64,000 nt of DNA from NCBI GenBank assembly GCA_050951465.1, contig JBMNJC010000010.1, positions 1 through 64,000 of the forward strand, written 5' to 3'. The stretch comes from JAAZHD01 sp012510895 (GTDB taxonomy: Bacteria; Bacillota; Clostridia; Caldicoprobacterales; DTU083). Under the pieces are notes generated by a model. The model ran no database searches, was not told the origin of the DNA, and saw only the letters and a program-made list of their open reading frames with translations. Positions 53,346 through 61,448 of the stretch are shown piece after piece; position 1 is the stretch's first letter, and each line of letters starts with the position of its first letter. A program made the position numbers and the translations under genes.

Positions 53346-54899
53346 ATGGCAAACCATATAGCGATTTTCGATACAACATTGAGAGATGGTGAACAGTCTC
53401 CCGGTATAAGTCTTAATATGCACGAGAAGCTGGAAATCGCCAGGCAGCTGGAAAACTTGGGTGTGGATGTAATTGAAGCAGGATTTCCCATTTCTTCAAA
53501 GGGGGACTTTGAAGCGGTAAGGGCCGTTGCAAGGGAAGTGCGGAAACCCGTTATAGCAGCTCTTGCCAGAGCGGTTAAAAAGGATATAGACAGGGCTTGG
53601 GAAGCTCTTCATGAAGCAGCCAGGCCCAGAATTCATACCTTTATCGCAACTTCGGATATTCATATGAAATACAAGCTGAGAATGGAACCTGAAGAGGTTA
53701 TTAAACGTGCTGTTGAAGCAGTGTCTTACGCCAAATCCCTGGGATCCCAGGTGGAATTTTCCCCGGAAGACGGTTCCCGTACCCGTCCTGAATTCTTGTA
53801 TATGATTCTGGAAGAGGTTATAAAAGCTGGAGCTGACGTAATTAACATTCCCGATACCGTAGGCTATTCCACTCCGGATGAGTTCGGCGCCATAATCAGG
53901 GGAATTCGGGAAAATGTAAAGGGAATAGACAATGTGGTCATCAGCGTGCACTGCCATAATGATCTGGGCATGGCAGTGGCCAATTCCCTGGCAGCCGTTG
54001 CAAACGGCGCCGGCCAGGTTGAATGCACCATAAACGGGCTGGGAGAGAGAGCCGGAAATGCTGCCCTGGAAGAAGTGGTCATGGCACTTCGAACCCGCAG
54101 GGACTATTATCAGTTTGACACCGGCATTGTGACGGAACAAATATACCGCACAAGCACCCTGGTCACCTCTCTGACCGGTGTGCTGATACAGCCCAATAAG
54201 GCCATTGTGGGCGCAAACGCCTTTGCCCACGAATCCGGCATCCATCAGCACGGCATGCTGGCCAACAGGCAGACCTATGAAATTATGACTCCTGAATCCA
54301 TCGGCCTTAAGAAAAGTCAGATGATTCTGGGCAAGCATTCCGGACGCCATGCTTTCGAAGAGCGGCTGGCTGAGCTGGGCTACAGCGATCTGACCCAGGA
54401 GGAAATCAACGAGGCCTTTGAAAAATTCAAAGATCTGGCTGACAAAAAGAAATATGTTATGGACAGCGATATAGAGGCTCTTATGTCCACCAAGCTGGTA
54501 CAGATTCCGGAAGCCCTGCAGCTGGAGTACTTTCATACCACCAGCGGCAATTCTCTCATATCAAGTTCCACAGTTCGCATCTCCAGAGAAGGTGAGCTCA
54601 TTGAAGAGGCAGCCTGCGGAGACGGCCCGGTTGATGCAATATTCCACGCAATAGAGAGGGCTACAGGCCTTGAGATTAAACTTGTAGATTATCAGATTCG
54701 GGCTATAACCAGCGGTAAGGATGCCCTGGGCGAGGGAATTGTCAAAATTGAAAAGAACGGAAGAAAGTACGTCGGCAGGGGGATAAGCACGGATATTATT
54801 GAAGCCAGCGCAAAGGCATACATTAATGCCATTAACAAAATGCTCTATGATATTACTGAGTTTCCAAACGGAAAGCAGGATAACATAGAAGTTGTTTAG
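53346..54899 (+). CDS. leuA: 2-isopropylmalate synthase
   Basis: 517 aa. HMGL-like TIM barrel: FDTTLRDGEQSPGISL at the N-terminus, EDGSRTRPEFL, VHCHNDLGMAVANSLAAV (metal His) and INGLGERAGNAALEEVVMAL. It has a C-terminal regulatory LeuA domain (from about residue 390; GDGPVDAIFHAIERATG) for leucine feedback. It condenses acetyl-CoA and 2-ketoisovalerate. Located 19 bp after ilvC with AAGGAG upstream. Confidence 0.97.
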   Translation: MANHIAIFDTTLRDGEQSPGISLNMHEKLEIARQLENLGVDVIEAGFPISSKGDFEAVRAVAREVRKPVIAALARAVKKDIDRAWEALHEAARPRIHTFIATSDIHMKYKLRMEPEEVIKRAVEAVSYAKSLGSQVEFSPEDGSRTRPEFLYMILEEVIKAGADVINIPDTVGYSTPDEFGAIIRGIRENVKGIDNVVISVHCHNDLGMAVANSLAAVANGAGQVECTINGLGERAGNAALEEVVMALRTRRDYYQFDTGIVTEQIYRTSTLVTSLTGVLIQPNKAIVGANAFAHESGIHQHGMLANRQTYEIMTPESIGLKKSQMILGKHSGRHAFEERLAELGYSDLTQEEINEAFEKFKDLADKKKYVMDSDIEALMSTKLVQIPEALQLEYFHTTSGNSLISSSTVRISREGELIEEAACGDGPVDAIFHAIERATGLEIKLVDYQIRAITSGKDALGEGIVKIEKNGRKYVGRGISTDIIEASAKAYINAINKMLYDITEFPNGKQDNIEVV

Positions 54900-54977
54900 G
54901 ACAATAAAGATCAGGTTAACGAATAATTTATAAAAACACGTCATAAAAAATGAGGAGTTGGTTTTGAAATGGGGATT

Positions 54978-56582
54978 ATGAACTGAGCAAAAAAATTATT
55001 ATTTACGACTCTACCTTAAGGGACGGAGCCCAGGGGGAAGGAGTATCCTTCACGGTTAATGACAAACTGAAAATTGCTCAAAGACTTGACGAGTTCGGTG
55101 CAGACTATGTTGAGGCCGGCAACCCGGGCTCAAACCCCAAGGATATGGAGTTTTTTCAGAAGGTTAAGGCATTGAACCTAAAAAATGCGAGACTGGCAGC
55201 CTTTCGGCAGCACACGCCGTGCCGGAATCCGGCCGGAGGATGACCTGAACTTACAGGCCTTATGCAAGGCTGATACTTCCGTAGTCACTATTTTCGGCAA
55301 ATCATGGGATTTTCATGTAACCGATATTATAAGAACCAGCCTGGAAGAGAATCTGAACATGATAAGGGACACAATTGCCTTTCTTAAAGAGAAGGGTAAG
55401 GAGGTCATATTCGATGCAGAGCATTTTTTCGACGGCTTCACGGCCAACAGGGATTATGCCCTGGAATGCTTAAGAGCGGCCGCAGATGCAGGAGCATCCT
55501 GCCTGGTTCTCTGTGATACAAACGGGGGAATGTTCCCGTCGGATATCTACAGAATAGTCAAAGAAGTGGTTGAAATGTTCCCTGTTCCCATCGGCATCCA
55601 CTGCCATAATGACGGAGGAATGGCCGTAGCCAATTCAATTATGGCAATTGAGGCCGGAGCCTGTCATGTTCAGGGAACCATCAACGGCATCGGAGAGAGA
55701 AGCGGCAACGCTAATCTTTGCACAATTATCCCCAATTTGCAGCTGAAGAAAGGCTATTCATGCGTGCCCAAAGAGCAAATGGAGAATTTGTTTGTTGTTT
55801 CCAGAACCATAAGCGAGCTGGCCAATCTTGTACCTAATGAAAGGGATCCTTATGTAGGGCGCAGTGCATTTGCTCATAAGGGCGGCATGCATATAGATGC
55901 TATCCGGAAGAATCCGCTTTCATTTGAGCATATCGATCCGTCCCTGGTGGGAAATGAAAGGCGTATTCTCATGTCTGAGGTATCCGGCCGCAGCACTATC
56001 CTGAAACGGATTCAGGAGGTACTTCCCTGGGCCGATAAGAATTCGCCGGAAACCCAGCTTATTATGGATGAAATGAAACGTCTGGAACATGAAGGTTATC
56101 AGTTCGAAGGTGCGGAAACCTCCTTTGAATTACTGGTAAGAAGGGTGCTGAAAAAGGATATTAAGTTTTTCAATGTGAAGGATTTCCGGGTGCTTTGCGA
56201 GGAACACTGGCAGGATGATTATTCAGCCTCAGCCATTATAAAAGTTGAAGTGGACGGGGTGGAAGAAATATCGGCCGCAGAAGGCGACGGACCTGTAAAT
56301 GCCCTGGATAAAGCCCTGCGCAAAGCACTGCAGATATTCTATCCGCAGCTGGATAAGATGCGGCTGACTGACTATAAAGTAAGGGTGCTCGACACTGACA
56401 AGGCGACAGCCGCCAAGGTAAGGGTTCACATAGAATCCACGGACGGGCAGAAAGTCTGGGGTACCGTGGGCGTATCCACCAATATAATAGAAGCCAGCTG
56501 GGATGCCTTGGTTGATTCAATTGAATATTTCCTGTATCAGCATCATGAAAAATCAGCAATGAAGCTGGAAAAGACTGTTTAA
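54978..56582 (+). pseudogene. cimA: Citramalate synthase, frameshifted
   Basis: The N-terminal frame reads IIIYDSTLRDGAQGEGVSF ... DYVEAGNPGSNPKDM ... NARLAAF and then runs to a stop at about 55240. The next frame, open to 56582, continues GSTRRAGIRPEDDLNLQAL, HCHNDGGMAVANSIMAI, INGIGERSGNANLCTI and a LeuA-type regulatory domain. Removing one T from TTT at 55202-55204 rejoins them. No ATG, GTG or TTG is in frame at the 5' end; an ATG at 54978 would need one base added near 54984. CimA makes citramalate from pyruvate and acetyl-CoA for isoleucine synthesis without threonine. The gene may be dead or the assembly wrong. Confidence 0.85.
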
Positions 56583-56605
56583 TAGAAAATAAAGGAGGGT
56601 TTTCA

Positions 56606-57874
56606 ATGGGAATGACAATGACGCAGAAAATCTTAGCAGCTAAAGCCGGGCTGCCCAAGGTGGAACCGGGACAGCTTATTATGGCGGACCTGGACCTGGT
56701 CCTGGGAAATGACATAACCGCGCCGGTTGCTGTTAAAGAGTTTGAAAAAATAGGCGTAAAAGACGTATTCGATAAAGATAAGGTGGCAATTGTTCCGGAT
56801 CATTTTACTCCCAATAAGGATATTAAATCGGCAGAACACTGCCGCATGATCCGGGAATTTGCATACGAAAAGGAAATAACCAATTACTTTGAAATCGGCC
56901 AGATGGGCATCGAGCATGCTTTGATTCCTGAAAAGGGGCTGGCTGTACCCGGAGATGTTATCATCGGCGCCGATTCCCATACCTGCACCTATGGTGCCTT
57001 AGGCGCCTTTTCTACCGGAGTGGGAAGTACCGACATGGCATGCGGCATGGCATCAGGAAAGGCCTGGTTCAAGGTGCCGGAGGCCATCCGTTTTGAACTG
57101 AAGGGAAAGCTCCAGCCCTGGGTCAGCGGGAAGGATGTTATCCTTCACATCATCGGCATGATCGGTGTAGACGGCGCACTGTATAAGTCCATGGAATTCG
57201 GCGGTGAAGGGATGGCATCCCTGTCTATGGATGACCGCTTCACCATAGCCAATATGGCAATAGAAGCCGGAGCCAAAAACGGTATTTTTGAAGTGGATGA
57301 AAAGACCATTGAATATGTAAAGGAACACTCCGCCAGGGAATATAAGGTGTATAAAGCAGACGAAGATGCGGTTTACAGCCGGGTGATAGAAATAAACCTG
57401 TCTGAAATAAGGCTTACTGTTGCATTTCCCCATCTGCCTGAAAACACCCGGACCATTGATGAGATAGGGGAAGTAACCATAGACCAGGTGGTTATCGGTT
57501 CCTGTACCAATGGCAGAATCAGCGACTTAAGAGCTGCTGCCAGGGTTTTGAAGGGGAAAAAGGTTCACCCCGGGGTACGCACCATAATCTTCCCTGCAAC
57601 CCAGAAGATATATCTGCAGGCCATGCGGGAAGGGCTTCTGGAAATTTTCATTGAAGCCGGCGCAGCCGTAAGCACCCCGACCTGCGGTCCCTGCCTGGGC
57701 GGACATATGGGCGTTCTTGCAAAGGGAGAGCGGGCAGTGGCAACAACCAACAGAAACTTTGTAGGCCGCATGGGTCATCCGGAAAGCGAGGTATATCTGG
57801 CAAGTCCTGCTGTGGCAGCGGCATCGGCAGTGACCGGCCGAATCACATCACCTGAGGAGGTAGTGGGAGAATGA
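56606..57874 (+). CDS. leuC: 3-isopropylmalate dehydratase large subunit
   Basis: 422 aa with AAAGGAGGG before the ATG. Aconitase-family [4Fe-4S] cysteines are in VIGSCTNGR and in CGPCLGG. GADSHTCTYGALGAFSTGVGSTD and TTNRNFVGRMGHPESEVYLASP are typical. The short form (about 420 aa) of Clostridia and archaea, pairing with the small LeuD of 163 aa. It overlaps leuD by 4 bp. Confidence 0.97.
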   Translation: MGMTMTQKILAAKAGLPKVEPGQLIMADLDLVLGNDITAPVAVKEFEKIGVKDVFDKDKVAIVPDHFTPNKDIKSAEHCRMIREFAYEKEITNYFEIGQMGIEHALIPEKGLAVPGDVIIGADSHTCTYGALGAFSTGVGSTDMACGMASGKAWFKVPEAIRFELKGKLQPWVSGKDVILHIIGMIGVDGALYKSMEFGGEGMASLSMDDRFTIANMAIEAGAKNGIFEVDEKTIEYVKEHSAREYKVYKADEDAVYSRVIEINLSEIRLTVAFPHLPENTRTIDEIGEVTIDQVVIGSCTNGRISDLRAAARVLKGKKVHPGVRTIIFPATQKIYLQAMREGLLEIFIEAGAAVSTPTCGPCLGGHMGVLAKGERAVATTNRNFVGRMGHPESEVYLASPAVAAASAVTGRITSPEEVVGE

Positions 57875-58362
57875 AGGGCAGAGTAATTAAATACGGAGAT
57901 AATGTGGATACGGATGTTATTATTCCGGCCAGGTATTTAAACAGCAGCGATCCTGCAGAACTGGCAAAGCACTGTATGGAAGATCTGGATAAAACCTTTA
58001 CCGAGCGGGTTCGGGAAGGGGATATTATGGTGGCAGGGCGGAACTTCGGATGCGGTTCCTCCAGAGAGCATGCTCCCATAGCCATAAAGGCCTCCGGTAT
58101 CAGCTGTATCATTGCTGAGACCTTTGCCCGGATATTCTACCGCAATGCCATTAATATAGGGCTTCCCATTATGGAATGTCCTGAAGCGGCCAGGGATATT
58201 TCCGAGGGAGACGAGGTAAGGGTGGATGTTGCGACAGGCACCATTGAAAACCTGACCACCGGCAAAGTATACAAGGCAGCGCCCTTCCCGGATTTCATGC
58301 AGGAAATAATTAATGCAGACGGTTTGATTCCGTATATGAGGGAAAGGATGGAGAGACAATGA
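57871..58362 (+). CDS. leuD: 3-isopropylmalate dehydratase small subunit
   Basis: 163 aa. GDNVDTDVIIPARYLNSSDP at the N-terminus and the substrate loop GRNFGCGSSREHAPIAIKA. Length fits the short-form partner of LeuC. Overlaps both leuC and leuB by ATGA junctions. Confidence 0.97.
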   Translation: MKGRVIKYGDNVDTDVIIPARYLNSSDPAELAKHCMEDLDKTFTERVREGDIMVAGRNFGCGSSREHAPIAIKASGISCIIAETFARIFYRNAINIGLPIMECPEAARDISEGDEVRVDVATGTIENLTTGKVYKAAPFPDFMQEIINADGLIPYMRERMERQ

Positions 58363-59432
58363 AAATAGCGGTTATTCCCGGAGACGGCATAGGTCCGGAT
58401 ATTATTAAGCAGGCTTATAAAGTACTGAACCGGGTCTCCGAGGTGTTTGGCATGGAGTTTACCTTTGAAGAGATGCTCATGGGAGGCAGGGCTATTGATG
58501 AGATCGGCGTGCCCCTGCCGGAGGAAACCCTGAAGGTATGTCTGGAGAGCGATGCTGTATTGCTGGGTGCAGTAGGCGGCGAAAAGTGGGATACCCTGCC
58601 GGGGCATCTGCGTCCTGAAGCCGGGCTTTTGGGAATCAGGAAGGGTCTGGGGGTATTTGCCAACCTGCGTCCTGCCATTCTCTTTCCTCAGCTGAAATCT
58701 GCCTCTACCCTGAAGGAAGAAGTTTTGGGGGACGGGCTGGATATTATGGTGGTAAGGGAGCTTACCGGCGGCATTTACTTCGGACAGCGGGGCAGAAGTG
58801 AAGGCTCCGGAGGGCAGGAGGCCTGGGATACGGAAGTTTATTCGGTTCCGGAGATTGAACGGGTTACCAGGACAGCTTTTGAGATTGCCAGAAAGCGGAA
58901 AGGAAGGCTTACTTCCATAGATAAGGCCAATATACTTGAAAGTTCCCGGCTCTGGAGGGAGACGGTGGTTAGGGTGGCAGAGGAATACCCTGATATAGAG
59001 CTGAATCATATGTATGTGGATAATGCAGCCATGCAGCTGGTGCGCAATCCGAGGCAGTTTGACGTAATTGTAACCACCAATATGTTTGGAGATATTTTAA
59101 GCGATGAAGCTTCAATGCTTACAGGTTCCCTGGGAATGCTCCCCTCAGCCAGTCTGGGAGAAGGCAGTCTGGGTCTGTACGAGCCGGTTCACGGTTCTGC
59201 GCCTGACATTGCAGGCCAGGATAAAGCAAACCCCATAGCCACCATAATGAGCGTTGCCATGATGCTCCGCTACAGTTTTGACCGGGAAGACGCGGCTCTG
59301 GCTGTGGAAAGGGCTGTGGAAAAGGCCCTGGATAAAGGATACAGAACCGGAGATATTATGCAGCCCGGCATGAAGTTAGTTGGAACTGAAGAAATGGGAG
59401 ATCGGATTGCAGCTGAGATTGCAGCCGGGTAA
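58359..59432 (+). CDS. leuB: 3-isopropylmalate dehydrogenase
   Basis: 357 aa. VIPGDGIGPDIIKQAYKVL, AVGGEKWDTLPGHLRPEAGLLGIRKGLGVFANLRP, VRELTGGIYFGQRG, catalytic Lys in SIDKANILESS, metal Asp residues in VTTNMFGDILSDEASML and GLYEPVHGSAPDIAGQ. Oxidises 3-isopropylmalate to the leucine keto acid with NAD. Last gene of the T-box operon; no clear terminator follows. Confidence 0.98.
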   Translation: MKIAVIPGDGIGPDIIKQAYKVLNRVSEVFGMEFTFEEMLMGGRAIDEIGVPLPEETLKVCLESDAVLLGAVGGEKWDTLPGHLRPEAGLLGIRKGLGVFANLRPAILFPQLKSASTLKEEVLGDGLDIMVVRELTGGIYFGQRGRSEGSGGQEAWDTEVYSVPEIERVTRTAFEIARKRKGRLTSIDKANILESSRLWRETVVRVAEEYPDIELNHMYVDNAAMQLVRNPRQFDVIVTTNMFGDILSDEASMLTGSLGMLPSASLGEGSLGLYEPVHGSAPDIAGQDKANPIATIMSVAMMLRYSFDREDAALAVERAVEKALDKGYRTGDIMQPGMKLVGTEEMGDRIAAEIAAG

Positions 59433-59571
59433 TATATCCGGCAGAGCCGAAATCCGGGTTAAGGCTGTATAAAGTTCATTTTCCGGTTGTAAAGCCGGAC
59501 ATGGAAATATATACTTTATATTAATTAGGATAAAGCTATCCATTCAGCAGTAACCTGGTTGGAGGGGTTTC

Positions 59572-60453
59572 ATGTCTCTTTCGTCGAGAAGTTCATACAC
59601 AGCCCGTCGATATCGGTATTATGTTGTTAATCGTAAAAGACTGACTCTCTTTCTTATTACAGCAGCTTTATTTATAATCTTTCTTGTACTTCTGATATTA
59701 AACCTGATTTCATCTCATAAAGGGCAGTATACAGTGGATCAATTTGTTTCCGGCGATCTGCTTATGTATTTTGAGCTGGAAAAGGAAATGGATGTACCCT
59801 GGTATTATCTTGCTGCCATTGATCTGGCAGAAGATATCCCGGAAACTGAGATTTCCCGGGAAAGATCCGCTGGAATTGCCCTTCATTTGACGGGGATGAA
59901 AAACCCGGAAGACCTGTCAGATTTTTTGTCCAGCTATAACAACAGCAAATCCTTTCACAGAAAGGTGGAAAGGGAAGTTAAAGCCTTGTCCCATATAAGG
60001 CTTATTGCTGAGGATAAAATCTTTCCTTTTGCGACCAATGCTGAGTACACATACGAGGATGGGTACGGGGATCCACGCAGCTACGGGGGCAGGCGGAGTC
60101 ATGAGGGCATAGACATTATGACAGACCATGGAGTTCCCATCCTTTCAGTATGCGACGGCGAGATTGAAAAATCGGGCTGGAATGAACTTGGGGGCTGGCG
60201 CCTGGGTATCCGGGGGGCAAAGGACAATATCTACTATTATTATGCCCATCTGTCCCGCTATGAGGGAGATCCCAAACCGGGTGACAAGGTAAAGAAGGGA
60301 CAGCTGATTGGTTATGTGGGAGATTCAGGTTACGGTCAGGAAGGCACAACCGGTGAATTCCTGCCCCATCTCCACTTTGGAATGTACTACGGCAAGGAAG
60401 GAAAACTTCGCCCTTTTAACCCCTATCCTTTCTTGATGGCCTGGGAAAGATAA
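59572..60453 (+). CDS. M23 family metallopeptidase, membrane-anchored
   Basis: 293 aa. A basic N-terminus, one membrane helix (residues 24-45) and an outside stretch with EMDVPWYYLAAIDLAEDI. The LytM/M23 domain from about residue 170 has the zinc ligands in RRSHEGIDIMTD (HxxxD) and HLHFG near residue 273. GGAGGGG precedes the ATG. It should cut peptidoglycan cross-links or be a division/sporulation factor of the SpoIIQ kind, though that protein often lacks a ligand; here both motifs are present. Single gene. Confidence 0.9.
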   Translation: MSLSSRSSYTARRYRYYVVNRKRLTLFLITAALFIIFLVLLILNLISSHKGQYTVDQFVSGDLLMYFELEKEMDVPWYYLAAIDLAEDIPETEISRERSAGIALHLTGMKNPEDLSDFLSSYNNSKSFHRKVEREVKALSHIRLIAEDKIFPFATNAEYTYEDGYGDPRSYGGRRSHEGIDIMTDHGVPILSVCDGEIEKSGWNELGGWRLGIRGAKDNIYYYYAHLSRYEGDPKPGDKVKKGQLIGYVGDSGYGQEGTTGEFLPHLHFGMYYGKEGKLRPFNPYPFLMAWER

Positions 60454-60593
60454 AACGAGCATTTTTTGCATCAACAGTAAAGTTGTGATAGTATTTGTAT
60501 ACAAGCTTGCATCGGCATGTAAATAACTTATAATAAAAGGCATTCGCAAGGCTTTAGCTATAAAATGACGGTGAGAAAGGCGGAGGTTTATCT

Positions 60594-61166
60594 ATGAATG
60601 AATTCAGTAAACTGATTAAAACAAGAAGGACGGTGCGTCGTTTCCTTCCTGATAAGATCAGCATGGATATTCTGACGGATCTGGCGGACTGTGCCAGGTT
60701 GGCTCCCAGCGCCTCCAACAGGCAGCCCCTTGCATTTCATATCATTCAGAAGGAAGATCTCCTGGAACCGGTTTTTCAAACCTTAAGCTGGGCCGGCTAC
60801 ATCAGGCCCAGGGGTACACCCAGGGAAGGCGAAAAACCAACAGCCTATATCGTTGTTTTATATAACAAAAAATTTCAGGAAACTGCCATAAGGCAGGATG
60901 CAGGTGCAGCCATACAAAATATTTTATTGGCCGCCTGGAGCTACGGAATCGGCAGCTGCTGGATAGGCACGGTCAACCGGGATGAATTGGCCAAAGTTAT
61001 AAAGCTTCCGGAAGACTATACAATCGGTTCTGTAATTGCACTGGGTTATCCGGCAGAGAGTCCTGTAATAGAGGAATCGGAGCAAACCGTCCGCTATTAT
61101 AAGGATGAAAATAATGTGCTCCATGTTCCCAAAAAGCCCCTGAAAAGCATTCTTTTTGTGGATTGA
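60594..61166 (+). CDS. Nitroreductase family protein
   Basis: 190 aa FMN-dependent oxidoreductase fold: FSKLIKTRRTVRRFLPDKI (FMN-binding Arg pair), LAPSASNRQPLAFHII, DAGAAIQNILLAAWSYGIGSCWIG and ALGYPAES. Substrate unknown. AAGGCGGAGG lies upstream of the ATG. A strong terminator follows, so it is transcribed alone. Confidence 0.93.
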   Translation: MNEFSKLIKTRRTVRRFLPDKISMDILTDLADCARLAPSASNRQPLAFHIIQKEDLLEPVFQTLSWAGYIRPRGTPREGEKPTAYIVVLYNKKFQETAIRQDAGAAIQNILLAAWSYGIGSCWIGTVNRDELAKVIKLPEDYTIGSVIALGYPAESPVIEESEQTVRYYKDENNVLHVPKKPLKSILFVD

Positions 61167-61222
61167 CCTGCTCAGAATTATAAAAGTTATGAATAATAGA
61201 TTTGATATATGAATATAGAATT

Positions 61223-61247
61223 AAGCGGGAAGCATATTCCCGCTTTT
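61223..61247 (+). terminator. Intrinsic terminator after the nitroreductase gene
   Basis: AAGCGGGAA, 5-nt loop GCATA, TTCCCGCTT, then TTTT. Confidence 0.9.
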
Positions 61248-61269
61248 TTGCTGTTAATTTTCTTTCTTC

Positions 61270-61298
61270 TTTACAGATCTAAACAAAGGTGCTATAAT
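61270..61298 (+). promoter_or_regulatory. Promoter of the RND pump gene
   Basis: TTTACA (61270-61275), 17-bp spacer, TATAAT (61293-61298). A palindrome starts 10 bp downstream, placing it over the expected start site. Confidence 0.8.
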
Positions 61299-61307
61299 GT
61301 TTAGCAT

Positions 61308-61325
61308 ACCGACCGAACGGTCGGT
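61308..61325. promoter_or_regulatory. Palindromic operator at the RND pump promoter (TetR-like)
   Basis: ACCGACCGAACGGTCGGT: perfect 8-bp arms around AA. GC-rich in an AT-rich neighbourhood. Such dyads at efflux promoters are commonly bound by TetR/AcrR repressors. No TetR gene is in the window; it may lie beyond the right edge. Confidence 0.7.
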
Positions 61326-61448
61326 CGGAACCATAGGTGTAATGTTGGATATAATCTGCTGAACAGCAGGCAATTAAATTAAAGTCTGTTCAGCATTTAA
61401 CTGTTTTACCAATATACATACATAACAATTTCGGCAGGAGGACATTGA

